From positions 3,899,501 through 3,963,500 of the forward strand of contig JAQSEB010000010.1 in the NCBI GenBank assembly GCA_030063045.1: a stretch of 64,000 bases of DNA, in the 5' to 3' direction. The stretch is from Pratylenchus scribneri (Eukaryota > Nematoda > Chromadorea > Rhabditida > Pratylenchidae). The notes beneath the pieces were generated by a model that did not search any database, was not told the origin of the DNA, and was given only the letters and a program-made list of their open reading frames with translations. Of this stretch, positions 1 to 15,545 are shown one piece after another (position 1 is the first letter of the stretch; every line of letters begins with the position of its first letter). The translations under genes were made by a program, and so were the position numbers.

Positions 1-4502
<4,502 letters not shown>

Positions 4503-5854
4503 TGAAGTTGAAGCTGATTTTAATAGGGCAATAAGAATATATGTACAAAAAATTAATAAGAAATTGTTGGCTTTTTTGATAGAAAATAGTTCGATTTCGG
4601 CTTATTTTTCATACCTAAAAATATGGAAAAATTGACTGTTAATTGATGAGTAATTTGTAATTCGGACATTTTGCTATTTGCTTTGCTATGGCAACCATAT
4701 TAATTGACTTAATAAATAAAAGAGACGTAATGAATAAGTCTAATTTTATGATTTAAAATAACTCAATAAATTTTATCATCTAATATTTGAGATATTTGGA
4801 AGGAAAAGAGGAAGGGTGACATTTTTTCTATTGAATTTTTATTTTATCCAAATTTATCCACTCATTTTATAATAAAGTTAATTTTTTGACAATGATTGAT
4901 TGATATTGAGTTGCTTGATGAATAAACAGAACGCAAACTTAACAGAAAATATGATTGAAAATGCGTGAAATTGAATGCAAATTGATGTACATTGAAGATT
5001 GAACATTCCCTCGAGTTATCCCTACTATAATCACTTCTTAATTCCTGACATAAAAAAGTCTTGTCTCAACTCAACATGGGATTTTATAATTAGTAAGATT
5101 ATGATTGATGATGCCAATCTCTTACCATCGATAATTGATGTAATTTAAAAGAGAATGTATTTCTAAATATACAAAAAAAGAACCTCAAATTTTGGAATCA
5201 AATCACACCAATAAAATAGGACCAAATCCTACAACAAAAGTATATAAAAGTAAAATTATTTATATGAAATTTTAATAGAGGTATAAAATGTTTATCAATT
5301 GGTCGTAACGCCGAAGAAAAAATTGTAAATAATATTTAACAAATGTACATATTTATTTATATTGTACACTCAATATTTCAAAATATTGTGAAGAATAGAT
5401 TGATTAGGGGAATATACATAAAACATAATGAATTGATGGAATAGGAATAGAACTACTAGATGGGAGGATATAGAAAATAAGCTGTTGGCTTTCTGCTCAT
5501 CTTCGGCGGATAATTAAAGCATTTTTCAGGCCATATATTGAAAGGGAAAAACTGATTTGGAGGAATAGGTTTTTTGATGATTAAAAGACAAGAATGGAAC
5601 GAGTGAATAAATGAAGGAATATGGGGGAGGATCGTTTGTGCTGACTCAGACAAGGAAAGTGACCAAATTATTGTATTTGTTTTTAAATGAATGATCAAAT
5701 ATATGTATATGATTTATGTTACATAATAAGAGACTCAATGGGTAATTAAAGAGCTCCTGACGATTTGGTTTGATTTTCGATGGCATGATGATTAAACTTC
5801 TCTCATTCTTTTTGTACATGTTCCTCTCTTCTTTCAATTATGTTCTTTCGTTAA
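4503..5854. other. AT-rich intergenic region between KDM5 and LGG-2 genes
   Basis: No ORF with domain similarity, no RNA gene and no clear repeat is seen. It should hold the upstream region of the KDM5 gene and the 3' UTR of the lgg-2-like gene. Short ORFs near 5456-5840 have no recognisable content. Confidence 0.5.
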
Positions 5855-6536
5855 TCAACCAAATGCTGGCTGACTGGCATAGACGATATAGAGGAAACCA
5901 TCCTCATCCTTCTCGTAATCATACAAATGCCCGATTGTCTGTGTCATTGAGGTCATGGATTTCTCATTGACTAAGCTGAAAATGAATTTATTTTCAATCA
6001 AATTATTTATAAAAAAAATACAGATAAAATGCTTGATCAGGATGCAGTTGCAAACGACGACGAATGATCTGCATGACCTCCGCGATGGTGATATGACTTG
6101 GTACCAGATATTTGCAATGGTCCAACAGCGGAAGAAAACCTTTAATTGCAAAATTTTCAATAAATGCCAATTTAATTTTGGTAATTAGTTTTAAAAATTT
6201 GGTGTTCTCGTTCATTCAGATTATTAGATTGAATTTGCTTATTAGTTTAATAAAGGAAGAAAACTTATGACTTAAATATTATAATAAAATTTAGCGGTTT
6301 CTTAATCCTTACGTTCTTTATCATAGCGCTCGACGATCAATGGAACCTTGAAATATTATTTTGTTTTACAAAATAAATAAAGGAAATAAACTTTGTCCGG
6401 CTGTTGGCGCAATATATCTTGAACCATCCGTTGTCTCTCGCCTAAAAAAATAAAAATTATTAATTCAATTCTTCTCCTCATTCTCACCAATATTTTTGCG
6501 GTCTTTAAAGCTTATAATTGGAGCCCCATTTCGTGA
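5855..6536 (-). CDS. lgg-2: Atg8-family ubiquitin-like protein, LGG-2/LC3 type
   Basis: Ubiquitin-like modifier conjugated to phosphatidylethanolamine on autophagosome membranes. Five exons join to about 126 residues: MISSRNGAPIISFKDRKNIG, then ERQRMVQDILRQQPDK, VPLIVERYDKER, the core FLPLLDHCKYLVPSHITIAE with IIRRRLQLHPDQAF, and the end FLYIVYASQPAFG. The N-terminal extension, the DKVPLIVERYD segment and the C-terminal QPAFG match the LGG-2 (LC3) branch rather than LGG-1 (GABARAP). The coding sequence stops right after the terminal glycine, so no residues need to be removed by an Atg4 protease before lipidation. Introns are about 40-170 bp. Exon 4 to 5 joins across a donor near 6023 and an acceptor near 5980, restoring FYLLVNEKSM. 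Confidence 0.93.
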
Positions 6537-7683
6537 AGAAATCATTTTTTTGATTGATTGTTTTATGTTTTATGATGTTGGGCCGGTCCGTGAATAAAAA
6601 GCAATAAAAAATAACTTTGAGGTGTTCGTATACAATCTATAAGATAAACAAATAAATTAAATTTTGATAAACAAAATATTAAAAATAAGCAATTGATCGA
6701 TGAAAATAATAATATTTTTATTATGGATACTGGAATTTACTAGTTGGAATTTATGTTCAAATCAAAACACTATCCGGAATAAATAACAATCGACGGAACA
6801 ATTTATAATTATAATTCGGTATTTTATCCTTTTTAAACCGTCTCATGTACAAATTATAAAAGAGGAAGGTTTTATTATAAAAATAAAAAAGTAAGAGTGA
6901 ATAGATTGATGAAGGAAAGGAATAGTATAATTTTGGGTGGGCAATGCTAGCATAATGCATAGCAGCTGATGTGGTGCCGGTTGCACCAGCCAGCCAACCT
7001 ACCAGTCGGCTGCTGGCCGTGTCTTTTATGTTGTTTTATCTAGCCCGTTTAAGTCTGTCTATAAGTAAGTCTGGGACTTTGCTCTTTGTCATCTATTCTA
7101 CTACTTTCGGAGTAGAGGCCGAAAGATGCGATTTTCCTGGCTACATTTTTGGAAAAAGTCATTCTTTTTGATTGAATTTGGAAGTAGAAAATAATTGAAA
7201 CATGTGATAAACACCTGATAATCATGTAGGTTGCAGTTTAGGTGTATATTTTTTAATACTGAAAATTGAATGGATTAATTAAAATGATTTGAATGAGGAT
7301 TATGATTAAGATGATGCAGCATTGCATATTATAATTGATCAGATGATTAGTAACGATGATTTGATTATGATGATTGATGAATAACAAATTTTGCATGCAC
7401 TGATTTCTGATTGAATTGATTTTTGTGATAAAAAATAGGTAGTAAACCACACCACGAATAGAAGGAAAAATTTCGATTTAAAAAATTGTTTTTTTTTTTA
7501 TTAATTACATTTGTCAATTGCCAGAGAAATTCCTTTTTTTTTAAAAAAACTGCTAAAGCCTCATAAAGTGGAATCTTTTAAGAAAAATAAAAATACAAAT
7601 AAAAAATTGTAATTAAAATTCGATTTTCATATTTCAAGAGTGAGCACATTTTCGACACGTCACCACTTTAGGAATCGAAATTA
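6537..7683. other. AT-rich intergenic region
   Basis: No supported gene. Includes the likely promoter of the lgg-2-like gene (6540-6700). A less AT-rich patch at 6970-7150 has a short + strand ORF without recognisable content. The right boundary is the target-site duplication of the transposon that follows. Confidence 0.45.
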
Positions 7684-7707
7684 CCCACTCACGGCGGCCC
7701 GGCTCCC

Positions 7708-8834
7708 TTAGGCCCTGTACAGACTTGGTGACAGGTATCACCTCACCACGCTATTTTCTTTCTCTATTTCTTGCCTCACAAGTGGTGAGTGGTTGGTGTA
7801 CATACTTTTTCCCGCCCTCTTGTGAGTTGTGAGGCTCACATAGTGAGTCGTTGCGAATGCCTTCACCAATTTTTTTAAACCGGTTTTTCTCATCAATTTC
7901 GTGGCCTAATCTCGTTCAAATTAATTCCATATAAAGTAAATCGACTATGGAGAATCCAAAAATGAAATCAATTTTGAAATTTGAAAACATGGATATATGA
8001 TAAGCGGATTTGGATATAAAATGAGCTATAAAAATGGAAAAGATGAACATAGGAAATTGCTTTTCACATATTTTGTAGTCCTTTTTCTCCTCTTTCCAAC
8101 AAGCTATGCAACATCGAATTTGGTCAACTACATGGCGAGTTAGCGGCTCTGGAAATTTGCATATTCCTGACATTCTGGAGGCCATAACTTTTTTATTTGA
8201 CGACCGATTTACAAAATTTTTTTATATTCTTATTCTACTCGACGAGCCCTATCCAATGATGTATAGAACATGGCGTTTGACGTTCACAGGAAACCGGTTT
8301 AAATTTTGGTTCAAAACCTTGGCAGGGACAAGAAGCAGTTTGACGAAAATTTCTCCTTTTATTTTTAAAATATTCCCCATTTTTTTCTGATCATTTTTCA
8401 CTATCACATCATTGGGATTGGCCGGTGTTTTCCATCAAAACATGGGTGGTGAGGCGTTCATTTTAATTATTTTCAATTGCATTTTTCTCGAAAGTGGATG
8501 GATGAAAAATTCTGAAAAAAATTTCTAAAAATATTTAAAAATATGCTTAACAATATTGGAATAACAATGGGGCTATTTGGTACCATGGTTGTATTGATAC
8601 ACAAGTGGTGACAAGTGCAGAAAGGCTCACACATTTTTTCTTCCCTTCACCAAAAAAGTATGTACGCATTTTTTGGTGACAGAGTCACAATTTTGACTCG
8701 CTCACACTCTGCCGGAAAGGGGTGTGGCCTCACCAAGTATATACGCGAACGCCTCACCAAAGTGTGATTGGGCCACCACTCACTTTGTGAGGCTCACATG
8801 TGACTCTGTCACAAAAAGTATGTACATGGCCTTA
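7708..8834. mobile_element. PIF/Harbinger-like non-autonomous element nested in the TIR of another transposon
   Basis: Body 7711-8831 (1121 bp) is bounded by GGCCCTGTACAGACTT on the left and the inverted counterpart AAGTATGTACATGGCC on the right. TTA is duplicated at 7708-7710 and 8832-8834. The intact right TIR of the host element supplies the empty site (a single TTA in CTCCCTTACGCACG), proving the insertion. A 3-bp TTA duplication and GGCC-type ends fit PIF/Harbinger (Tourist-like) elements. Sub-terminal regions are rich in variants of CACAAGTGGTGA and CTCACCA in both orientations, possible transposase binding sites. No transposase ORF; the 94-codon ORF at 8106-8390 shows no known domain. 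Confidence 0.85.
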
Positions 8835-9140
8835 CGCACGCGTGCAAATTAAGCTAGCTCTTTTCCTTCACATTATATTTTCTCTTTTTCTTTTTTTCTC
8901 TCGTATGCACTACTCAAAAACAATTATATTTTCATCCCAAAATTACGCATTAGCGAGTAGGTTTGCAAACGAAACCATAACTCTGTTCCATTCTATAGGT
9001 TTCAAAAGCTATCTTACAGTTTAGTGCAGAATTTAATGGGCTACAAAATAGGCTAGAAATTGAAATTTTTCCAACTTATACAAAAATTTGCCAACTTAAT
9101 GAAAATTTTTATAATTTTTTGGACAACTTTCAGATTAAAA

Positions 9141-10050
9141 ATGGCTAAAACTCCAAAAAAACGAATAAATAAATATTCAGAATGGTGTAAAAAAGGAAAA
9201 GAAAATAAAGAAGAACGGAAAGAACAACAAAAACAAAAATTGGAATGGGCTCGCGAAGCCAAAAAAGGTAATTTTTATGTTCCATTATTTTTTATATGAT
9301 TTTTCCAGCAAAACTGGCCGACCCAATTGAAATTCCGCCACAATCGACACCAAAACAATTCAATTTGAGAGGCAAAAAAGAAAGCAATTCAATGTGAAAT
9401 GTCGGTCGACAAAAACAATGCAACAACACTAACAAAATGGACGAAAAATAGGGAAATTGGCACTCAAATGGATCAGCAACAATTTTTGGCCGCCAAAGCA
9501 TTGCCGACCGCTCAATTAAATAAAGAATTGGCTGAGAATCATCGACTGCGAATTGAAAATGCCAAATTAACAATTGAAAATCAACGGCTGAGGCAGGGAA
9601 CTTCGCTGAATCTTGACCAAGGTTTATAAAAATTTAATTCAATTTTCAATCGAAAATTTTTAGTTTATGAAAAAGAAAAGAATTTGGAGAAAGCCGAATC
9701 CGAAAGACAACGTCGAAAATCGGCGCCTGCAAAAATCGCAATAAAAGGAGGAATCTGCGATTCAACAATTCGAAGGCGCTCCAATGAATTGGCTGAAATT
9801 TTACAACAAAATTTGCAATGTTTGTATTGTTTTGAATAATAGAAAGTTTAGGCACAAAATTCTGCACAAATTGGCCGAATTCCAATCAATGCTGAACGGA
9901 CTACACGATTTTGACCTCGACGAAACAACAGGAATTGGAGATCAATGGGTCGATTGCCTTGAAATTAGCCAGCAAAGAATTGAAAAAGACGAAGAAATTG
10001 AAATTAATCAAGATGAAAATGAAGAAAATGTGTTAATTGATGAATTTTAA
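9141..10050 (+). pseudogene. Coiled-coil protein gene carried inside the TIR element, with an apparent frameshift
   Basis: Not a recognised family. Exon 1 starts MAKTPKKRINKYSEWCKKGK and is very basic; a donor at about 9267 and acceptor at 9308 lead into KLADPIEIPPQSTPKQFN. The frame then breaks: the following coding stretch (VDKNNATTLTKWTKNREIG, then ELAENHRLRIENAKLTIENQ, a leucine/asparagine heptad coiled coil) is in another frame, so a one-base indel near 9365 or an unseen intron is needed. Later exons join well across introns near 9623-9660 and 9814-9852 (ILQQNLQCLHKILHKLAEF), and the C-terminus is acidic, ending ENVLIDEF. The whole gene lies between the TIRs. It could be captured host sequence or an accessory protein of the element. 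Confidence 0.5.
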
Positions 10051-10560
10051 TATTTATTCAAAATTTTCATTTATTTCCATATCATTTTTCATTATTTTTA
10101 TGAACTAATTTTTTGTTATTATTTTTGTTAATAAAATAAACTTTTTTTTATGCCATTCAATACATAAATTTATTATTATTTCCAACAAATTCCATTTATA
10201 ATTTTAGAAGAACAATTCATTTATTTTTAAATTTCCGCCTTTTGGCTAAATTTATTATAAATTTGGCATTCCGTGCTTGCACGCGTGCGTAAGGGAGCCG
10301 GGCCGCCGTGCCCACTTTATTGTATCTATTTCTATTAGTCTCAAATTTACCACTTATTAGCAATTGGGCATCGCTGTCATTCCATTGGTTCAGCAGATTA
10401 TTGTACATAATCAATCAATAAAATCATTCATATAAAATAAAACGAGATCATATCATAAGAAGATGCTCATTTAAATCGAACCAAATTGCTTTAATAATGT
10501 TTCAATATCAAACTATTTTTAATGAAATTATTTATAAGTAATATTTCATTTTCAGAAGGC

Positions 10561-12209
10561 ATGAACACGTGCATAAAATTATTTCCTGTAAATTATAATA
10601 ACTATTTTATTCAGCCTTCATGCTCCTACTTCATTTCGCGTAATTTTCATCAACCCAATTTGTGTAAAAATTCATCTTCAAATGCGTCACTTGATTCATC
10701 AACGAATTTGCAGAGGATAAAAGTGCTTTATGCAGAAAAAATTAATAAACTGGATGAAAAACTCATTGCATTGAATTCTGAGAGAATTGAAAAAAATAAT
10801 CAGGTTTATTAAATTTAATTGAACTTAAAATTGTAATTGTAACCAATAATCAGATTCTACAAATGCGGCTTCCATTAATCAAAAAACTGAATCGAGCAAT
10901 TTGGTCAAATTCGCCCAATTATTCTCTGATTTTGGTTGGATCCTTGGCTTCTGGACTTGCAATTGACGACAACTCTGATTTGGATCTCGCTTTAATTCCA
11001 TTAAAAACAAACAGGATTAATGATTTTTGGCAAATGCATGGAAGTAGATTAAGGTCTTATATCTAATTAAATACCTATATTAAAACAAATTTAGGCACGA
11101 AATTATGAGAAGGATTATTGACACTTTAATTCATCTAAACAAAACTGATCCAGAATTAAAATTGGCAAATAAACCTTTGTACATCTCTAATGCATAGTTT
11201 GTTTCAATATATCTTTTTTATAATAATAAAATTTTAGCGTTCCAATAATTATTTGCAAATTTGAAAATGGCATTTCAATGGATATTCAACTTCCACGGAT
11301 TAGCTACCAATCTTTGCGAAACACACTTATGGTCAAAGAATTTTTAAAGGTTTGAAAAAAATATAATCTATTAACTATTATTATTTTATTTAATTTTTAG
11401 ATGGATCCTCGTTTTTCTCAAATTTTTTATTGGCTCAACCGGATATTCACCCAACTTGGTTTTTTATTTTAATTTCAAAATATATATAATTTGAATTATT
11501 AAGGCATTAAAAACAACAACAAAAGGAAATCACTGTTTTCTTCATATCAAACGTTGTTGCTCGTTTTACATTTTCTCAATCACAAAGATGTTGAAGAAAA
11601 TGTTTTTACACCAAAATTAAAAATAATAGAACGGCTGAAATCCGATCCTCTCCCAAATTTGATTAAACAACTCAAAGAGCCAATACAAAAGAATTGTCAA
11701 AATGAATATCAAAAAAGTGCGGGGGAATTGGCCATTGAACTCATTGATTATTGGCATAAATTCAATCCATATGAAACAAAAGTGCACATCGAAACCGGGA
11801 AAACAACCAAAATTATTGGGTTGGTTTTGGTTGAATTATTTACAATAAAAATATTTGTATACACAAAACATCAATTTAATTTTTTAACAAATTTTCAGGC
11901 AGAGGAATTGGCTATTAATATTTGATCCATTCGAACGTACCACAGTAAGTATATTTTAAATAAAACAAATTAATTTGCAAAATTTTGAAGGTTTGCCGAT
12001 CCCAAAATCATGCAAAAATACTCAAAATTGCCTTCAAATTCCTTAGGGATCGATTTCTTTCAAAGGGATTATATATCGATGATTTTCCTGAGCATGTTGG
12101 ACTTACTGAGGATTTTTTGGCCTACGCAAATTCAAATAATTTTCCACTTCGTAAATTGAATATGAAGAGGACACAAGAATGTGAAAAAGGAAATAATGTT
12201 GAAAAGTGA
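10561..12209 (+). CDS. Non-canonical poly(A)/poly(U) polymerase-type nucleotidyltransferase
   Basis: Member of the DNA polymerase beta-like nucleotidyltransferases (GLD-2/Cid1/TUTase class) that add nucleotides to RNA 3' ends. The catalytic core is GSLASGLAIDDNSDLDLAL (10944-11000): the GS motif followed by DLD, two of the metal-binding aspartates. The third aspartate fits GISMDIQL near 11267. The PAP-associated region follows (QTLLLVLHFLNHKD; ELAIELIDYWHKFNPYE), then NWLLIFDPFERTT and a helical C-terminus. Eight or so exons join in frame (10561-10803, 10854 onward, ending 12209) to about 450 residues. Start 10561 is chosen because a TTTTCAG acceptor at 10555 precedes it. Stands 224 bp upstream of sar-1 on the same strand. 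Which member of the class (PUP, GLD-2 or mitochondrial PAP type) is not clear. Confidence 0.78.
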
Positions 12210-12432
12210 TGATGATGATTGACAAACATAATTATTATCCAAATTAAATCATTTTTGTTTTATTTTTTTTTTTTTTGATTAAATTTCGAAAAACACATTT
12301 TGTATATTCATATATTTATATCAATCATTATATTTTGAATATCTCGCATATTTGCTTACATTAATTTAATTTAAATTTTATATTCAGGCATTTGTAAAGC
12401 AACCAAAACAAAATAAACCAACAACGAACGAA

Positions 12433-13198
12433 ATGTCCTGGATTTTCGATTGGTTTTCTGGAATTTTGAATTATTTGGGATTGACAAAGAAAAGCGGCAA
12501 ATTGGTTAGTTAACAATACAAAATTAGTAAATTTTTTAATCTATTCTCTAAATATTAGGTCTTCCTTGGATTGGACAATGCGGGTAAAACCACTCTGTTG
12601 CATATGCTGAAGGATGATCGAATCGCCCAACACGTGCCCACCCTCCATCCAACTTCCGAAGAACTCTCACTTGGCGGAATTCGATTCACTACATTCGATT
12701 TGGGCGGTCACGTCCAGGCTCGACGCGTCTGGAAAAGTTATTTTCCAGCACTGGATGCCATCGTCTTTCTGGTGGATGTGGCCGATTTGGAACGCATTCA
12801 AGAGGCCAGAGAAGAACTGTGGAGTTTGATGCAGGATGAACAGGTGTCGGCCGCCCCAATCCTCATTTTGGGCAACAAAATTGACAAACCGAATGCACTC
12901 AGCGAGGATCAGCTTAAATATTATTTGAGCATTCAGCAACATTGTACAGGTTTGTGATTTGTTTTATGCTTAAATGATTACTTATTAATGGATTAGAGTG
13001 AAAAAACAAATTTAAAAGGGTTTATTTTAAAAAATTGACGATTAAAATTGACCATTAATTGATTGTCATTTTTAAGGCAAAGGCAATGTGTCTCGAGCCG
13101 ATTTGGCCACTCGCCCATTGGAAGTGTTCATGTGCTCTGTTCTACGTCGACAAGGCTATGGCGAAGGATTTCGTTGGCTTTCCCAATATTTGGACTAA
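12433..13198 (+). CDS. sar-1: SAR1 GTPase of COPII vesicle coats
   Basis: Small GTPase that recruits Sec23/24 to ER exit sites. Exons 12433-12504, 12559-12949 and 13077-13198 join to 194 residues, the usual SAR1 length. The N-terminal amphipathic helix [17 protein letters not shown] is typical. Nucleotide-binding motifs: GLDNAGKTT (P-loop), THR of switch I in [16 protein letters not shown] (switch II; SAR1 has His where many GTPases have Gln) and NKID (guanine specificity). The C-terminus ends SQYLD. A TATATTCAG acceptor-like site about 45 bp before the start fits trans-splicing, and the 224-bp gap to the upstream gene fits a two-gene operon. Confidence 0.97.
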
Positions 13199-15545
13199 CA
13201 AAAATGGACAATGAAAAGAAGAAAGAGGAGGGAATAATGGATTACTGCAAATCATAAAATATTATTTTATTATTCTATTTTCGCCTGTGAGTGAATGAAG
13301 GTTCTTCAAAAATTGACCTTTTCCCCTTTTCAATATATGAACCTCCCATTTTACCACCCATTAAAATGATTCTTGGACAAGCATCAAACAAATCAAATAT
13401 TCTTTTTTCCTTCTTTGATGCAACCAAATTTCATGTTTTTCCCACAAAATTATTTTAATGTGCTCATTTGTTAAAAAGGTGGACAAATTTTTTCGATAAA
13501 ATTATTGTTTTCTTTAGGCCATTGAAATTCTATCTCGATGGTCATCAAAAATGGCCAGAATAAATTTAATAAAATTAAATAAGCAAGAAATCCCTTCGTC
13601 AATATCCAAAAATAGAATAAAACGGATTCATTCCATTCTAATGCCCTTCAATTTAAAAAAGTCCGCCAAAACCCCTTCCTCTTCCCTCCTATTCTTTGGA
13701 CCCAAAAATTGTATTTCAATTCATCTTTCCTGCAATGTTGATGGGATGAATGGAATATCGCAGAGGTTGGCCAAACCTATAAGCCCTTTTTTGTGCCATC
13801 CATTCCCATATTTATACACAATTTATGCCCTCTCGCCTTTCACATTTTTTCGAGGCAGTTGCTACGGCTACCACCGTTCCCGTCCAAACAAAAATGGAAA
13901 AGAGTCCGAACACTTTATTGTTCGAAGAGAACACATATCGGCAATAAAGCAGGAAAATGTCGCTGTCCCACCGCCAATGGCCATTGAGCCTTGCCCTGTG
14001 TAGTTTTTGCCCAAAACCAAAGGCCATTCCGCCATTATTTCCTTTCATTTCCCAATTTTCTTCATCAATCATTTCTTTTTGTTGATGATTTGTTTAATAA
14101 ATCAACAAAATTTTGTAAATTTTTCCAATAAATGTGCCAAAAAATGTGAAGATGAAGATATTTTTCCTCATAAAATAAATAAATATTTTTTTCGACTGTT
14201 TTTTTTTTTTTTGATGAAATGAATGCACCGAAGACAGAGGAGGAAAGCAAATCTGCTAAAATCAACGCATTTCCATTATTCCTATATAAAATCCACCTTC
14301 CTTCTTCATCCTCTTCGGCTGCTGCCGCTGATATTTGTTTTTCTGCCGTCTCATTCCAATTTCCCCTCACTTCCGCTGATCCCATTTTATCTTCTTTTCC
14401 CATCCGAAACCAGTCAGTCCGCTAGAATGTCGGCCTTCCCCCATTATATGATTGTTGTCCTCAAATCCTCATCTTCCCTCCCAAAGTTGGCTAATATAGG
14501 ATTGAAGGCTTATATCCCATTCAATCAACTTTCTGCAAAATTTTTCCTCCATTTCCATCCAATTAACCAATAATAATAAGTAAGTCAAAGTGAGAAAAGG
14601 GCAGCACAACACAGAACACAGATTAACTAAATAAAATTATATTTTGTGTCCGTCCGTAGCCTCAGGGAGAAAAAAAGTAGCGAATTTTTGTTCAATCCCA
14701 CAATCCCACGACCTTAACACTGCCAAAAGGCATTATTTAAGCCAATTCATTCGCATTCATCATTTATTTCATTTTTCATACCAACAAACAAAGCTTACTT
14801 ATCTCCATCCCATCACCCTAATTTTGAAAGCGATTATTTGGGAAAAACCTCTAAATTTTGCGATCATTGCCCTTTCTTTTGCTTGCGAAATTTCCTTCCT
14901 CTACTCCTTTGGTATCCATCGTCCCAACGTCCCAAAAATGACCTTCATTCCTTCCTCCCCTTAATTCATTCATCCTATTCTTTGGAATTCAGCTTTTTAA
15001 TCATCTAAAAAATTGGGCAATAGCCAATTAAAATATTTAACAAGCTTCACATATTCACACATAATTAACATTTCCATGTTTAGTAAACATTTTATTGTTT
15101 TAATAAACAATTCGATGAATCAACAAATATCCGTGGAATTATTTATTTACTAATTCCGTTTCCAATTCTTCATTCTCATCATTTCATTCATTCTTATCAA
15201 CAAAACTTTTTCTTTTCAAGTAAATTTGAACTGAATACAAACAATAACCTTTTTTAGGTTTATTCCCGTAAATACCACCGAGGTCAATCGACCTCCAAAT
15301 CACAACATTCAATTTCCAATTTTTTATGCTCTTCTTCGTCTCTATCAAAGGTCCCAAAACGATCAAATCAAATTGATGAGCGCAAATTGGATTGATAATT
15401 CATCGGCAGACGGAAAGGCATCATTCATCGCCATTTTCCATTGTTTTTGTTGTTGTTAAAAACTTCGAAGGATTAAACTCCGTGGATTTTAAGGTTGGCT
15501 AATCAGAATTTATTATAGAACCTTAAGTTTAAAAATCATCTAAAA
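13199..15545. other. Intergenic region, no gene supported
   Basis: Contains the 3' UTR of sar-1 and the upstream region of the OSGIN-like gene. Pyrimidine-rich on the + strand from 14220 to 14980, which opens long ORFs (for example 13551-14003 and 14223-14573) rich in F, P, S and H; none has a domain or plausible splice partners. No RNA gene or repeat recognised. Confidence 0.5.

Larger units (their letters stand above)
7684..10316. mobile_element. DNA transposon with 34-bp TIRs and 6-bp target duplication
   Basis: The left inverted repeat starts at 7690 (CACGGCGGCCCGGCTCCCTT) and the right one is its exact reverse complement, 10277-10310. The left repeat is interrupted after 21 bases and resumes at 8835-8847, so the full match is 34 bases. 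CCCACT flanks both ends (7684-7689 and 10311-10316), giving a 6-bp target duplication. Without the inner insertion the element is about 1.5 kb. The interior carries a multi-exon coiled-coil gene (9141-10050) and nothing resembling a transposase, so it is probably non-autonomous. The superfamily cannot be assigned from TIR and duplication length alone. Confidence 0.85.

Noticed and set aside
8106..8390. 94-codon ORF in the inner Harbinger-like element
   Set aside because: No DDE or Myb-like signature and far too short for a transposase; likely chance.
13551..14573. Several + strand ORFs of 110-150 codons between sar-1 and the OSGIN-like gene
   Set aside because: They reflect a pyrimidine-rich tract; composition is F/P/S/H-biased and no domain or splice partner is seen.
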